Below are positions 49,922-59,399 of a stretch of 64,000 bases of DNA, one piece after another. The notes under the pieces were generated by a model that did not search any database, had not been told where the DNA came from, and worked only from the letters and a program-made list of their open reading frames with translations. The stretch is from assembly GCA_035356615.1 (NCBI GenBank), contig DAOQSN010000001.1, positions 1 to 64,000 of the forward strand, given 5' to 3'. Each line of letters opens with the position of its first letter. Positions within the stretch are counted from its first letter, which is position 1. This stretch comes from JAKQDH01 sp029558835. GTDB lineage: Bacteria; Planctomycetota; Phycisphaerae; UBA1845. The translations under genes and the position numbers were made by a program.

Positions 49922-51088
49922 TCAGCGCTCTCTTGCGAGGCGCTGAAGCATGGCGTGGGCTTCCGCGCCGCGGTCGAAGCGTCGCTCGGCCGCGCAGAAT
50001 TCGGGAGTGTGTGCGGCCGCCCGACCGGTGGCTGACCAGTTCACCCCGAGTTGCTTATGGAGCAGCTCGTGGTAGACGACGAAGTCGAGCACCCCCGGGG
50101 GCACGTCGGGGCGGTCGAGGGTGCAACTGATCATCACGCTGTCGCGCACGGTGTCGTAGTGGCCGAACTTGCGCCCGGAGAACGTGCGGCTCCACGTCAG
50201 TCGCGGGCGGGCAAGCGCACCGGCGAAGTAGCGGGCGTTCACACGCTCGAACGCGGCAACGAGGTCGTGGTGCAGGCCCCTTGCCTGTTCCGGCTGCCCG
50301 CCGAGCACGTCCAGTTCCGCCTGGATCACCTGGCATTCGTCGCTCCCGAGGGCTTCCACAACCGGTTGCCGCGAGCCCCCGTTGAGGATGGCGTCGGCGA
50401 GGGCAGCGAAGAACTCTGCAGGCAGTGCGATCATCGGTGTCGGAAGAACGAAACGGGTCGCGTTGCGGTAGGCGCGGAGGCGGTAGAGAGAGGGAAGGGG
50501 ACGAAAATGCACGACGGCAGGCGGCCGGTAACCGGGGTGTCGCTGGAGCGCCGCGTCCAGGATCGGTCGGGCACGAGCTACGGCCGCCACGTAGGCGTTG
50601 AAGTTCTCGCGCGGCCGGAAGTAAGCCAGCCACCCCAGGACCATATGGGAGCTTGCGGTCAGGGCAGCGTCATCGAGGCCGTTGACATGCAAGTGGCGCT
50701 CGACGCTCTGGCTGGTTGCGACAATCGAGCGATAGAGGGCGTCTTCCTCGTCCGGCGTGCGCGCGTGCGCGAGATGATCAAGCAGACGGTCCCAGAACGC
50801 CTTGAGTCCGATCAGCTTGATATCGCCTCGTGGCTGGGGTGTTGCCGGTGCCGGGGATGATACGACTTCGTCCAGTTTCAGGCCGGCCAGGAACTGATAC
50901 GCCCGCCGCGTGGGCGCGGGCATGGCCTGCAGGGTCGTGTTGTGTGCGGCCAGGATGCCATGAACCTGGGCCAAGGCCTTGGCAACCGTATGGCGAAGGT
51001 GCTCACGGCGGGCAGCCGTGATGGGCTGGGCCAGCTCGCGCCGTACGTGCTGGGCGAGGCGAACGACTCCCTTGATACGTAGCGTCAT
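49922..51088 (-). CDS. SprT/YgjP-like zinc metalloprotease domain protein
   Basis: The protein has 388 residues. The first ~250 residues are helical with no known motif. The last third has VNARYFAGALARPRLTWSRT, FGHYDTVRDSVMIS and the zinc motif VVYHELLHKQLGV, followed by AAHTPEFCAAERRF with a third His ligand. This layout (HExxH...H near the C-terminus) is that of SprT-like/YgjP (DUF45) metalloproteases. Substrates are unknown; eukaryotic relatives cut DNA-protein crosslinks. It lies downstream of the large kinase on the same strand, 78 bases apart. Confidence 0.7.
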   Translation of the reverse strand: MTLRIKGVVRLAQHVRRELAQPITAARREHLRHTVAKALAQVHGILAAHNTTLQAMPAPTRRAYQFLAGLKLDEVVSSPAPATPQPRGDIKLIGLKAFWDRLLDHLAHARTPDEEDALYRSIVATSQSVERHLHVNGLDDAALTASSHMVLGWLAYFRPRENFNAYVAAVARARPILDAALQRHPGYRPPAVVHFRPLPSLYRLRAYRNATRFVLPTPMIALPAEFFAALADAILNGGSRQPVVEALGSDECQVIQAELDVLGGQPEQARGLHHDLVAAFERVNARYFAGALARPRLTWSRTFSGRKFGHYDTVRDSVMISCTLDRPDVPPGVLDFVVYHELLHKQLGVNWSATGRAAAHTPEFCAAERRFDRGAEAHAMLQRLARER

Positions 51089-51166
51089 CGGTGACTCCGC
51101 GGACGCCGACCGCGCCGCGCAAGTGAGAGCGCGGCGGACGCGTCCGATGCCCTTGGGTCCGACGGG

Positions 51167-54100
51167 CTATGGCGGTGGTCCACTCACCACGGCTTGGTCC
51201 ACCCGAGACAGTCGAACCTCCTCGTACGCACGATTATAGGTGATGAAGCGATCGACGTCGTCCGGGTCGAGGACGCGCACGGCCCGGTCGCACGCGATGG
51301 CGATCTTGCCGCCGGCCACCGCGATTCGCGGTATGGTTTCTTCGGAGCGGCCCAGGACGCACAGCTCCTCCCCGGTGGGCACGTCCCAAAGCCGCGCAGT
51401 CAGGTCGTCGGATGCAGTGACAAGCTGGCGCGGTCCGAGCGCAATGCAGCGTCGCACCGCGTCACCGTGCCCGACCAGAGTGGCGCAGCGATTGCCGGAG
51501 CGGGGATCCCAGAGATGCACTTCGCGGGGCCGACCCGATGTCGCAATCAACAGACGGCCCGAGCTGCCGCAAACGAACGTCAGACTCCAAACATGCCGGT
51601 GGACGGCGAACTCGCTGACCGGTTGGATGCCCGCGTCCCCTGTTGCGCCAGCACCCTCTGCAAGCCGAACGATGTCGGCGACGCGCCAAAGGCAGACATG
51701 ACCGTTCGGCTCAGCCTCCTTTCCGCCCTCACTACAGGCAGCCAGCCATTCGCCACGGCTATCGACCGCAAAGCGCGTGCAGGCCGTGTTGAACTGGTGA
51801 ATCCTGGTAAGCGACGCAGCGGCGTCAGCGAGAGTGCGATCAACGGAACAGATCGCGGCGCGGCCATCGCCGAGCGCCACCAGCAGGTGTCGACCTTCTG
51901 GGCCGAGCCACTCCATTGCCGTCACTGCCTGGGTGGTCTTCGCGGCCAAACGCCTATCCGTCCAATCCGGAGAGCTGAGGATCCAGATGCCGAAACCGGG
52001 CTCCCCGGCGAGCAGTTCTTGCGCGCCTCTCTTCGATAGGGCCAGGCGGCTTCCATCCGCGCATAGCGCCATCGCGCAGTCTGCATCCCAGGGGGTGCGC
52101 CTGATCGGGGACCCGCTGGACCACAGCTCAATCACCGAGGAACGCTGGTCAGGCGGCAAGGCGTCCGACGGCTCGACCGTGTGTGTCGCCACCAGCCCGT
52201 CGACGGCGAGCGCGACGTCGTCGCCCGTCCCCAGCGGCCAAGCAAGGCGTATGTCATCCTCCGCCCTTAATTGCCAGACGCTTAAGCCGTCGAGAGCCAC
52301 CGACGCCACAAAGTGGCCGTCCGGCGAGACGGCCACGTCGACGTCATCAGCGACGTCGATATCGTGGTATCCTCGCCGCGCGAGAAACTGCCCGGCGGAC
52401 GCGTCGTAGAATCGTAGCGAGCCGTCACCACAACCGATGGCCACGCACCACGCGACCGGGCCCACACCCGCGGCCAGAGATCGAATTCCCCAGGTCCTCC
52501 CCATCGGATGCCTATATTCCGCGTCGCCCTGAATGTCCCACTCGAGGAGGCCACCCTCTCCGGTGAAGAGCCTGCTCGCGTCCTCGGAGAACAAGACGCC
52601 GCGTTGCGTTGTCGTGGACAACTTCGGGGTGCCTGTCACCTCGCCGGTCGCAGTGCTCCAGACAAGCGAGCGGCCGCCCTGCGCATACCCTTCTTCGTGA
52701 CGTGCGAAGGTGGCCGCGAGCATCAGTCCATCGCCGGAGAACCCGAGGCCGGTGAGTGCCCAGCCCGGCTCATTCCACTCATGTGTTAGTTTGATCTCGT
52801 CGAGCCGCCAAAGGCGAATCCGCGCATCGGCCGGCGCTGGTGCACCTGTGTCGGTCTTCGACGCATCGCCGCCGGCAGCCAGCCAGCGCCCGCAAGGTGA
52901 TAGCGCAAGCGCGCCGACTGCGCTTCGATTCGCCACCTGCTCGTCCCACAGATCCACCGTGCGCAACCCACCGCTTGCGCAACCCTTGCCGTCGTCGAAC
53001 GCGACCTCGTGCACGAAGCCTGTGGTGTCTCCAGCGCACAGTCGAGTTGCCTCGGCCGTCGAGAACTTGAGACAGGTGGCCTGCTCTACGCCCTCGAGTT
53101 CCCCTTCGTACAGCACCTTCCCCGTGTCGGGCTCGACAGCGAGCACATGTACATGCCCGTCATTTGTGACCACAGCCAGCCAGCGCCCCGATGGCGAGTA
53201 CTCGACGTCGACCAGCGGACCGAGGTCGGCATTGGCATACACGCGCGGATACTTCAGGTAGAACTCCCACAGAGCGAAGCGTGTGCGGTCGCAATCTCGC
53301 GTCAAGAACTCCTTCCACAAAGCTGGAGCCGCCGCGACCGGTGCGTTGTCACGCGTCCAGGTGCGGGCCAGACTCAACACGGCCCGCATGCGGGCTTCCT
53401 CACGCTGCGCGCGCGACGAGATCGCCCAAGCACTGGTCACAATCGCGCCAAGGGCGATGAAGAACACCGCGGCCGCCCACCGGTGTCGATACAAGTGCCG
53501 CCGCAGCACGTAAAACGTGCTATCCCGCCGGGCCTCGATCGGCTCGTGTCGCAAGTGCCGCCGCAGGTCGCCGGCCAAGTCGGCCACCGACTGGTACCGC
53601 CGGCTCGGCTTCTTCTCCAGGCAGCGCAGGACGATCGTGTCCAGGTCGCCGCGCAAGGCACGGCTCAACGTGGAGGGCCTGAGGGGAGGCCGCTCCTTGA
53701 TGGTCCGGGCGGCCTCGTAGATGCCTGATTTCGTCACGTCATAAGGGAGCTGCTCGCAGAGCAACTCGAACAGAACCACCCCCAGCGCGTACACGTCGCA
53801 GCGCACGTCCACCGCATGGGGGTCGCCGTCAATCTGCTCCGGGCTCATGTACTGGAGCGTGCCGACAAGCTGCCCGGTCGCGGTCTGCGTGGCCACGGCC
53901 GCGGCAGGGTCCAGCATGCGCGCGATGCCGAAGTCGATGATCTTCGGCTGTCCGGTCGCGGAAACCAGGATATTCGCAGGCTTCAGATCGCGGTGGATGA
54001 TCCCCTTCTGATGCCCGTAGTGGACCGCCTCGCACACGTCAATGAAGAGCTCGAGCCGCCGGCGCAGGTCCAGCCGTTGGGCCGTCGCGAACTCCGTGAT

Positions 54101-54634
54101 GGTCGTCGCGTCCGGTACCAGCTCCATGGCGAAGTACGGCAGGTCCGATCCGCCCTCGGCGTGTGTACCGGCCTCGTAGACTTGTGCGATGCCGGGATGC
54201 TGCAAGCGGGCGAGGGTCTGCGATTCATCTTCGAACCGGCGGCGCGCCGACGGCGATGACAGACCCGCCTTCATGACCTTCAGGGCAACAACGCGGCTGG
54301 GATGCTCCTGCCGGGCCTCGTACACCACCCCCATCCCGCCAGCGGCGATCTCGCGGATGACCGTGTACGCCCCGATCCGCCGGCCGATCACCGCGGGCGT
54401 GTCACCGTCGCCCCCGCCGTCCGTCACGACGCGCAGCGCCGCCTCCTCGAGGAAGCTCTCCGCCTGGTCGCCGTGGCGAAGCAGCGACTCGACCTCCGCG
54501 TAGAGCTCTGCATCGTCGCCGCACAGCGCCTGCAAGGCAGCCCCGCGCCGCTCCGGAGCCTCACCCCGGACCAGCGTGTAGACGCGCTTGACCTGCTGCC
54601 ACCGTTCGGGAGTCATTCGAGTTTGCTCCATCAC
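51167..54634 (-). CDS. Membrane serine/threonine kinase with WD40 repeats
   Basis: The protein has 1155 residues. The planctomycete-type N-terminus (PERWQQVKRVYTLVRGEAPE, LCGDDAELYAEVESLL) precedes a complete kinase domain (about 88-360): AAGGMGVVYEA, VVALKVM, IIHRDLKPANIL, IIDFGIARM, GTLQYMSPEQ. A single membrane segment follows (about 387-405, AAAVFFIALGAIVTSAWA). The rest is a WD40-like propeller region (YSPSGRWLAVVTNDGHVHVL, LVTASDDLTARLWDVPTGEE). Such kinases are usually encoded beside an ECF sigma factor of the TIGR02999 type. One lies at 57943-58545, separated here by inserted genes. Confidence 0.93.
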   Translation of the reverse strand: MMEQTRMTPERWQQVKRVYTLVRGEAPERRGAALQALCGDDAELYAEVESLLRHGDQAESFLEEAALRVVTDGGGDGDTPAVIGRRIGAYTVIREIAAGGMGVVYEARQEHPSRVVALKVMKAGLSSPSARRRFEDESQTLARLQHPGIAQVYEAGTHAEGGSDLPYFAMELVPDATTITEFATAQRLDLRRRLELFIDVCEAVHYGHQKGIIHRDLKPANILVSATGQPKIIDFGIARMLDPAAAVATQTATGQLVGTLQYMSPEQIDGDPHAVDVRCDVYALGVVLFELLCEQLPYDVTKSGIYEAARTIKERPPLRPSTLSRALRGDLDTIVLRCLEKKPSRRYQSVADLAGDLRRHLRHEPIEARRDSTFYVLRRHLYRHRWAAAVFFIALGAIVTSAWAISSRAQREEARMRAVLSLARTWTRDNAPVAAAPALWKEFLTRDCDRTRFALWEFYLKYPRVYANADLGPLVDVEYSPSGRWLAVVTNDGHVHVLAVEPDTGKVLYEGELEGVEQATCLKFSTAEATRLCAGDTTGFVHEVAFDDGKGCASGGLRTVDLWDEQVANRSAVGALALSPCGRWLAAGGDASKTDTGAPAPADARIRLWRLDEIKLTHEWNEPGWALTGLGFSGDGLMLAATFARHEEGYAQGGRSLVWSTATGEVTGTPKLSTTTQRGVLFSEDASRLFTGEGGLLEWDIQGDAEYRHPMGRTWGIRSLAAGVGPVAWCVAIGCGDGSLRFYDASAGQFLARRGYHDIDVADDVDVAVSPDGHFVASVALDGLSVWQLRAEDDIRLAWPLGTGDDVALAVDGLVATHTVEPSDALPPDQRSSVIELWSSGSPIRRTPWDADCAMALCADGSRLALSKRGAQELLAGEPGFGIWILSSPDWTDRRLAAKTTQAVTAMEWLGPEGRHLLVALGDGRAAICSVDRTLADAAASLTRIHQFNTACTRFAVDSRGEWLAACSEGGKEAEPNGHVCLWRVADIVRLAEGAGATGDAGIQPVSEFAVHRHVWSLTFVCGSSGRLLIATSGRPREVHLWDPRSGNRCATLVGHGDAVRRCIALGPRQLVTASDDLTARLWDVPTGEELCVLGRSEETIPRIAVAGGKIAIACDRAVRVLDPDDVDRFITYNRAYEEVRLSRVDQAVVSGPPP

Positions 54635-54742
54635 CGCGCGCCGAATAACCAGAAGGTCGCTTCAGCCACCGAGTGGAACCAACTCATCATACTACGAAGT
54701 TGGCGACCGACGGGACAGCCCGCGCTGGCCGCAGTGCATTAC

Positions 54743-54771
54743 CGTAAGTGCCAAATTGGCATAGCCTTACG
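54743..54771. promoter_or_regulatory. Nested palindrome upstream of the kinase-WD40 gene
   Basis: CGTAAG-TGCCAA-A-TTGGCA-TAGC-CTTACG is 12 base pairs of perfect dyad symmetry with a 4-base bulge, 109 bases before the kinase start. TGCCAAATTGGCA looks like an operator half-site pair. Alternatively it is a stable hairpin. Confidence 0.5.
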
Positions 54772-55030
54772 AACTCAGGGCGAGATGTCGGAACCCGCCG
54801 CCGGCGGTCGTATCTGCGGTCGCCGGGGCGTCCTACCACTCCCGAGAAGATCCCGCTGGAGTTCAGGCAACCCAGGGGTAACGCGCACTTCTAAGGAAGC
54901 CGAGGTCTGCCTCGCATCAACGCCCCGGAAGGCACGGAGTCCAGTGGCGGTATCCCAGGCGCACTGGGCCTGGGCCCGGATAGTCGGTTCGGGTTTGCAG
55001 GGGTCGGTTCCTCGGCTCGGGAACAGCCCA

Positions 55031-56302
55031 ATGTCACGGTCATCGTGTGTTTCCGGTACGCGTGGGGTAGTGTTGGTGCGGCACGGGGAAGCCGGAGAGG
55101 TCAGGGGATCGACTCACCTAGGAGGCGGGTGGGCAGCCACGGGGGCGCTGGCGTCCGTCCTGACGCAGTCTCTTGTGCTTGCCTTGCCAGCACCAGCGTC
55201 TTCGGGCGGGGTGGGGAGCCAGCGGTTGCTCGAGGGCGATCGTGGTGCGGGTCTCGTTGGGGTTGCCACGCAAGAGCCGACCGGGGCCGACCCTGAGGGC
55301 GGCGGTCCGAGCGGCGGGGGCTCTAGGGACAACGAGCTGCCGACCGCGAATGCCGGGCCGGAGGTGACCGGGCTGGCGGACAATGCGGTGACGTTTGACG
55401 GCTCGGGCTCGAGTGACCCGGGCGGGCGGATCAATGGCTACCACTGGTGTTTCGACGACGACCGTTGCGTTCAGTGGCAGTCGACGCCGACCGCACGGCA
55501 CGTGTTAACCGCGGCGGGAACCTACAGCGTCAGGTTGTGGGTGCTCGACAACTGCGGCGCCATGTCCGAGGCGGACCTAATCAGCGCCATCATCATCGGG
55601 ACGGGCCCCTGCCTGAATGACCTGCCGCCGGTGGCGGTGGCCGGTGACGACCAGGAAGGGGAGGTCGACGAGGAGCTCACCTTCGACGGCAGCGCCTCGT
55701 TTGACGCGGACGGCGGCATCGTGTCGCACGCGTGGAGCTTCGGTCACGGGCAGACGGGCAGTGGGACGCGGTTGAGGCACGCTTCCGCGGAGCCCGACCA
55801 GACCGTGATGTTTACGATCACGGACAACTGCGGTTCCATCTCCGAAGCGCCCAGAAACGTATTGCATATTCAGGCAGGAGTTATAGGACGGGGAGAGCAG
55901 CAGCCACCGGGGAATGCAATGTTTGCGGCGCGTGGGGTCTTCGGGCGATTCTCACGCCATTCTGCACGACCTGCGAACTCGTGCTGTGGAGCAGGATCGC
56001 GTCCGACTGTGAATGATGCGTGGGTACGCAGTCAAGAAGGGTCGGTTGCGTGGGCATGCCCCCCTATTGTAGGTTCAGCCGCGCGTCGAGCGTCCCGCGC
56101 CGATGGTGCGGGTGCAGCATGCTCGCGCACGGTTCGCATGGTCAACGTAGTACGCTCGGGATGGGCGATCGGCGCTTTTTTCTTGCGGGTTTTACAGCCG
56201 GTTCCTGCTGTCACACACAGAGCGGCAGCGAGTACGACTTACCGGTCATGCGGACCGACAACTGTGCAGGGAGCCTGCTCGCAGGGCAAGGAGGGTAACT
56301 GA
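55031..56302 (+). CDS. Secreted PKD-domain protein (boundaries uncertain)
   Basis: The frame is open from 54302 to 56302, but recognisable protein starts with a signal-like stretch near 55140 (ATGALASVLTQSLVLALPAP). The ATG at 55031 or GTG at 55076 is the best start. Two PKD domains follow: AVTFDGSGSSDPGGRINGYH with YSVRLWVLDNCG, and LTFDGSASFDADGGIVSHAW with TVMFTITDNCG. PKD folds serve in adhesion or substrate binding outside the cell. After about 55890 the translation loses structure, so the true end may be earlier or a frameshift may be present. It lies in the segment separating the kinase from its likely ECF sigma partner. Confidence 0.6.
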   Translation: MSRSSCVSGTRGVVLVRHGEAGEVRGSTHLGGGWAATGALASVLTQSLVLALPAPASSGGVGSQRLLEGDRGAGLVGVATQEPTGADPEGGGPSGGGSRDNELPTANAGPEVTGLADNAVTFDGSGSSDPGGRINGYHWCFDDDRCVQWQSTPTARHVLTAAGTYSVRLWVLDNCGAMSEADLISAIIIGTGPCLNDLPPVAVAGDDQEGEVDEELTFDGSASFDADGGIVSHAWSFGHGQTGSGTRLRHASAEPDQTVMFTITDNCGSISEAPRNVLHIQAGVIGRGEQQPPGNAMFAARGVFGRFSRHSARPANSCCGAGSRPTVNDAWVRSQEGSVAWACPPIVGSAARRASRADGAGAACSRTVRMVNVVRSGWAIGAFFLRVLQPVPAVTHRAAASTTYRSCGPTTVQGACSQGKEGN

Positions 56303-56918
56303 GCAACCGCTTGCTGGTGCTTCAGGGACCGTCGGGAGGGCTGTGGTGCCCCTCAGGGCACGGTGTGATGCGTGAAGAACAAGCGCAGGCCCCACCCTAT
56401 GGGGATGCGGGCGGAGCTGACAGGCAGCCCGGGTGGGCCGGTCTTCGTGCGTGGGATGTGAGGATCAGCCAACGGAGATGGCCGGGAGTGGTAGCGCGCC
56501 GAATCGCCTCTTCCACTGCCGGGGGATGGGTTCCTCCAGACGACCGGCCGGATGCGTGAGAAGGCGCGTCAGCCCATCGCGCAGCCAAGCCGAGGGATCA
56601 ACGCCGACGAACTCGCTGGAGACGCGCCAATGCCGTACTCGGGCAGGGTTCCATGGGGAAGGAGGGAGGACTGCTGTTGGCGGGTGGTTCTGCACCGTCC
56701 ATCCCCATGGGCATGGGCAACCCTGGTCGGCACGCATTCTCTTCCAAAGGTACGAAGTGTGTGTTCCGGCATGCCCGTGTGAGACGCGTCGAGCAAAGAC
56801 GACTCGAGACTCGCGAGTGCGTACGCGCGAGCATCGCAGGTGATTCTGGCAGTCGCGCCCGAGAGGAAGCTAGCCTGTTTGGGCGCGCAAGAACCAATTG
56901 CAGCATTGGAGGTGACGT
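56303..56918. other. Intergenic region before the phospholipase-like gene
   Basis: About 615 bases with Arg/Pro-rich open frames only. It may be decayed coding DNA continuing from the PKD gene. No promoter is clear. Confidence 0.35.
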
Positions 56919-57725
56919 ATGTCTCGTTATGTCCTGCCCTCATGCCTTCTCCTCGTGGGAGTAGCAGTGTCATGCTCTTGGCTTCCGGCGGGCTGTGGGT
57001 CCGCGCAAGTGGCTGACTCAGCATTGTCGAAGGATCTCTCGGTGGCGGAAGCCACAAAGTGCGTGGCGAATGGGTGCGGCCCAAATAGCTGGTGGGGACT
57101 TGGGGGCTGGGTGATCCCGGACACGCTCGTCGTCCGGTCACCAGGATCTTGGACTCCAGTGTGTGTGTTTACGTTCAACGCGGCCTGCAACGCCCACGAC
57201 AACTGTTATATGAATACCAACTGCGCGCAGACGAAGGAAAAGTGTGATAACGAGTTCCGCAGGAGTTTGGAGCAGGTGTGCTCACGATCATGCAGCGTGC
57301 CCAACGCTCAAGCGTCGTGTCTTGCGCAGGCCTGGGTCTACTACCAGGGCGTGAAGAGACTAGGCAAGAAGGCTTGGTCAAGTGCGCAGCGATGCAACAA
57401 GTGCGAGAGACGGAGCATGGCGGACACGGGGGCCTGCGAGGATAGCATGGCGCCCGAAGGGAGTCAGACCGAGGAAGAGGCGCTCGACCCACCATTCGCT
57501 GACGAGGACGGCGACCTTCTGCCGGACGAGTGGGAAGTCCAGGTTGGACTCGAGATCGGTAGCATCGACACCGAGGAGGACTACGACGGGGATGGGCTCA
57601 ACAACGTGTGCGAGTTCCTATGGGGGTCTGACCCATTCTTGCGGGACACCGACGGGGACGGGATTGACGACCTGAGCTATGCCTTGAGCCAGATTGACAC
57701 CAGCGTCGGCGGAACCCCGGACTGA
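56919..57725 (+). CDS. Secreted phospholipase-A2-like lipoprotein with C-terminal calcium repeats
   Basis: The protein has 268 residues; GGAGGTGACGT directly precedes the ATG. A lipoprotein signal with LPAGC (Cys26) is followed by NGCGPNSWWGLGG (about 51-63), which may be the calcium loop. The phospholipase A2 signature is CNAHDNCY (90-97; catalytic His93-Asp94). A Cys-rich helix follows (CDNEFRRSLEQVCSRSC). The C-terminus (about 190-260) carries EF-hand/TSP3 repeats (DEDGDLLPDEWEVQVGL, DTDGDGIDDL). It would hydrolyse phospholipids outside the cell. The family assignment rests on the HD-CY motif and Cys pattern. Confidence 0.7.
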   Translation: MSRYVLPSCLLLVGVAVSCSWLPAGCGSAQVADSALSKDLSVAEATKCVANGCGPNSWWGLGGWVIPDTLVVRSPGSWTPVCVFTFNAACNAHDNCYMNTNCAQTKEKCDNEFRRSLEQVCSRSCSVPNAQASCLAQAWVYYQGVKRLGKKAWSSAQRCNKCERRSMADTGACEDSMAPEGSQTEEEALDPPFADEDGDLLPDEWEVQVGLEIGSIDTEEDYDGDGLNNVCEFLWGSDPFLRDTDGDGIDDLSYALSQIDTSVGGTPD

Positions 57726-57942
57726 CGAGCAGCACACTGTGTGCTATCCTGCACACCTTTGATCAGCAAGATGCTCGGCAGCGCACCCGTAATGCTGAGC
57801 ACGTCGGTGAGGTGGGTGGCGCTTCCGTGGACGGACTTCACCGCTCCGACCAGCTCAGCAGGGAATACGCCGCGCGGCCCGGCAAGAAGGCAGTATGACG
57901 AGGCGCCCGCCGGGCACATGCGCGTGCCCGGTGCCGCCTCCC

Positions 57943-58545
57943 TTACTTGAGCTGCCGCTCTCCGGAGTCATTTGCCGTCTTGTCCCCGATCTCGCGCAAC
58001 AGCCACGCCTTGGCGAGGTGCCACTCGCCTTCGACCGTCCGCAGCGACACGCCCAGGGTGCCGGCCACCTCCTCGCTGCTGAGGCCGCCGAAGAAACGCA
58101 GCTCCACGATCCGGCTCTGGCGCTCGTCGAGGGCCGCCAGCTTCTTCAGCGCCTCGTCGAGAGCGATGAGGTCGAGCGAGCGGGTGTCCGCGGCGATGAC
58201 CACCTGGCTCAGCGGCGTCCGGCCGCGATCGCCGCCGCGTTTGGCGGCCTTCCGGGCCCGCGCGTGGTTAACGAGAACGTGCCGCATGACCCTGGCCGCC
58301 ACCGCGAAGAAGTGAGCACGGTCTTCCCAGCGAACCCCCTGCTGATTCACGAGCTTAAGGTAGGCCTCGTGCACGAGGGCGGTCGCCTGGAGGGTGTGGT
58401 CGGTCCGCTCACGGCGAAAGCACCGTTGGGCCAGGACGTGCAGTTCCTCATAGACGGCCTCGAACAGCTCCTGGGCCGCCGCGCCGTCCCCATCGGCCAC
58501 CCGCCGCAGCACGGCCGTGACTCGGCATGAACTCGACTCGCCCAT
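57943..58545 (-). CDS. ECF-type RNA polymerase sigma factor (planctomycete Sigma70_ECF group)
   Basis: The protein has 200 residues. Region 2 is AAAQELFEAVYEELHVLAQR, then HTLQATALVHEAYLKLVNQ, and region 4 is LDERQSRIVELRFFGGLSSE with EVAGTLGVSLRTVEGEWHLA. This matches the TIGR02999-type group that is usually paired with membrane Ser/Thr kinases carrying ERW..VK N-termini, such as the one at 51167-54634. The first ~18 codons and the upstream region are repeated at 61552-61849 with amino-acid changes (GESSSCRV here, GEPNSCQV there). Confidence 0.92.
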   Translation of the reverse strand: MGESSSCRVTAVLRRVADGDGAAAQELFEAVYEELHVLAQRCFRRERTDHTLQATALVHEAYLKLVNQQGVRWEDRAHFFAVAARVMRHVLVNHARARKAAKRGGDRGRTPLSQVVIAADTRSLDLIALDEALKKLAALDERQSRIVELRFFGGLSSEEVAGTLGVSLRTVEGEWHLAKAWLLREIGDKTANDSGERQLK

Positions 58546-58798
58546 GCGCTCATCCGTTCCTCCCCTCCGTGGGACAGGTGAAGTGCCCGAGATCCGGGGC
58601 CCAGATGGCCCAACCGGAGCCCAGAGCGAGCCCGACAGACGGCTAGCGTTCGAGCCTTGCCGATGGCCAGTCGGGCCCCGCCGTTGGACGACGCCCCAGC
58701 GCCGCCGCCCGCGCTCGGACCCCGCAAGGCCTCATTCTACCAAACGTCGGGTGCCACTGTAAGCCCCTCAGGCTGCCAACAGAACCCCTCTCCCTTGG
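58493..58798. repeat. ~300-bp duplication, copy 1 (5' end and upstream region of the ECF sigma gene)
   Basis: This is highly similar to 61552-61849. It covers the first codons of the sigma gene and about 250 bases upstream, including CGGACCCCGCAAGGCCTCAT and CCAAACGTCGGGTGCCACTG. Confidence 0.9.
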
Positions 58799-58822
58799 GG
58801 GAGAGGGCAGGGTGAGGGGGAA
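58792..58822. repeat. Family A palindrome
   Basis: GAACCCCTCTCCCTTGGGGG then AGAGGGCAGGGTGAGGGGG. It starts at the outer edge of duplication copy 1; copy 2 stops at the same GAACCCC. Confidence 0.8.
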
Positions 58823-59399
58823 TGCTGCGATGACCTGACCCCGCCCCGACCCCTCCCTGACACGGAGCCCGGCTGTTTCGGGGATTCCGCTGGGCAGCGA
58901 CAGTTGGGGCACCACAAGCGGCACCCCTGACTCAGGAACTGCCGCTCGCTGTAGCGTCCTTGGGTATCCCCGTAACCCCCTCGACCTCGGACAGAGCGTG
59001 CCCGCTGTCGTTCCCGCTTCTGAACACGGGTGGGCTGACCTCACTTCCGCACCCATGCGTCCATGCCCGGCGCCACCGAACTCGTTGCGCTGCCGCACGT
59101 TACGGTCGGCGGCTACCCAGCCTCCTGCCGCCGGGACCAGCCGCGTCTGGCGCCCCGGGGCGCCGGGAGGACGGTACGAGGAGGGCGGTATGGTCGAGAT
59201 TTCCCTGCGGGCGACGCGTCGAATTCCTGCTTGCAGAGATGGCGGACGCTCCGTGAGGCAGCCGCCACCTTCCATTGGGAGGGTTTGGCTGAGCAAGCGG
59301 AGATTGTGCCGGGTGCCGCTCCGGCCATTCGTTCACGAGTCTGATACGGGCTTCGGAGTCTACGCGGCGAGACCCGCGCTCGTGCGAGGGAGAAGACCG
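58823..59399. other. Intergenic region upstream of the papain-like protease
   Basis: About 580 bases. The protease frame is open back to 58998, but the translation there is Pro/Arg-rich with no motif. It presumably carries the protease promoter. Confidence 0.4.

Noticed and set aside
54302..55030. First 240 codons of the frame containing the PKD protein
   Set aside because: The first 330 bases are antisense of the kinase N-terminus, and the rest shows no protein signal.
58998..59399. N-terminal extension of the papain-like protease
   Set aside because: Pro/Arg-rich translation without a signal peptide. The ATG at 59400 has a ribosome site and is followed by a signal region.
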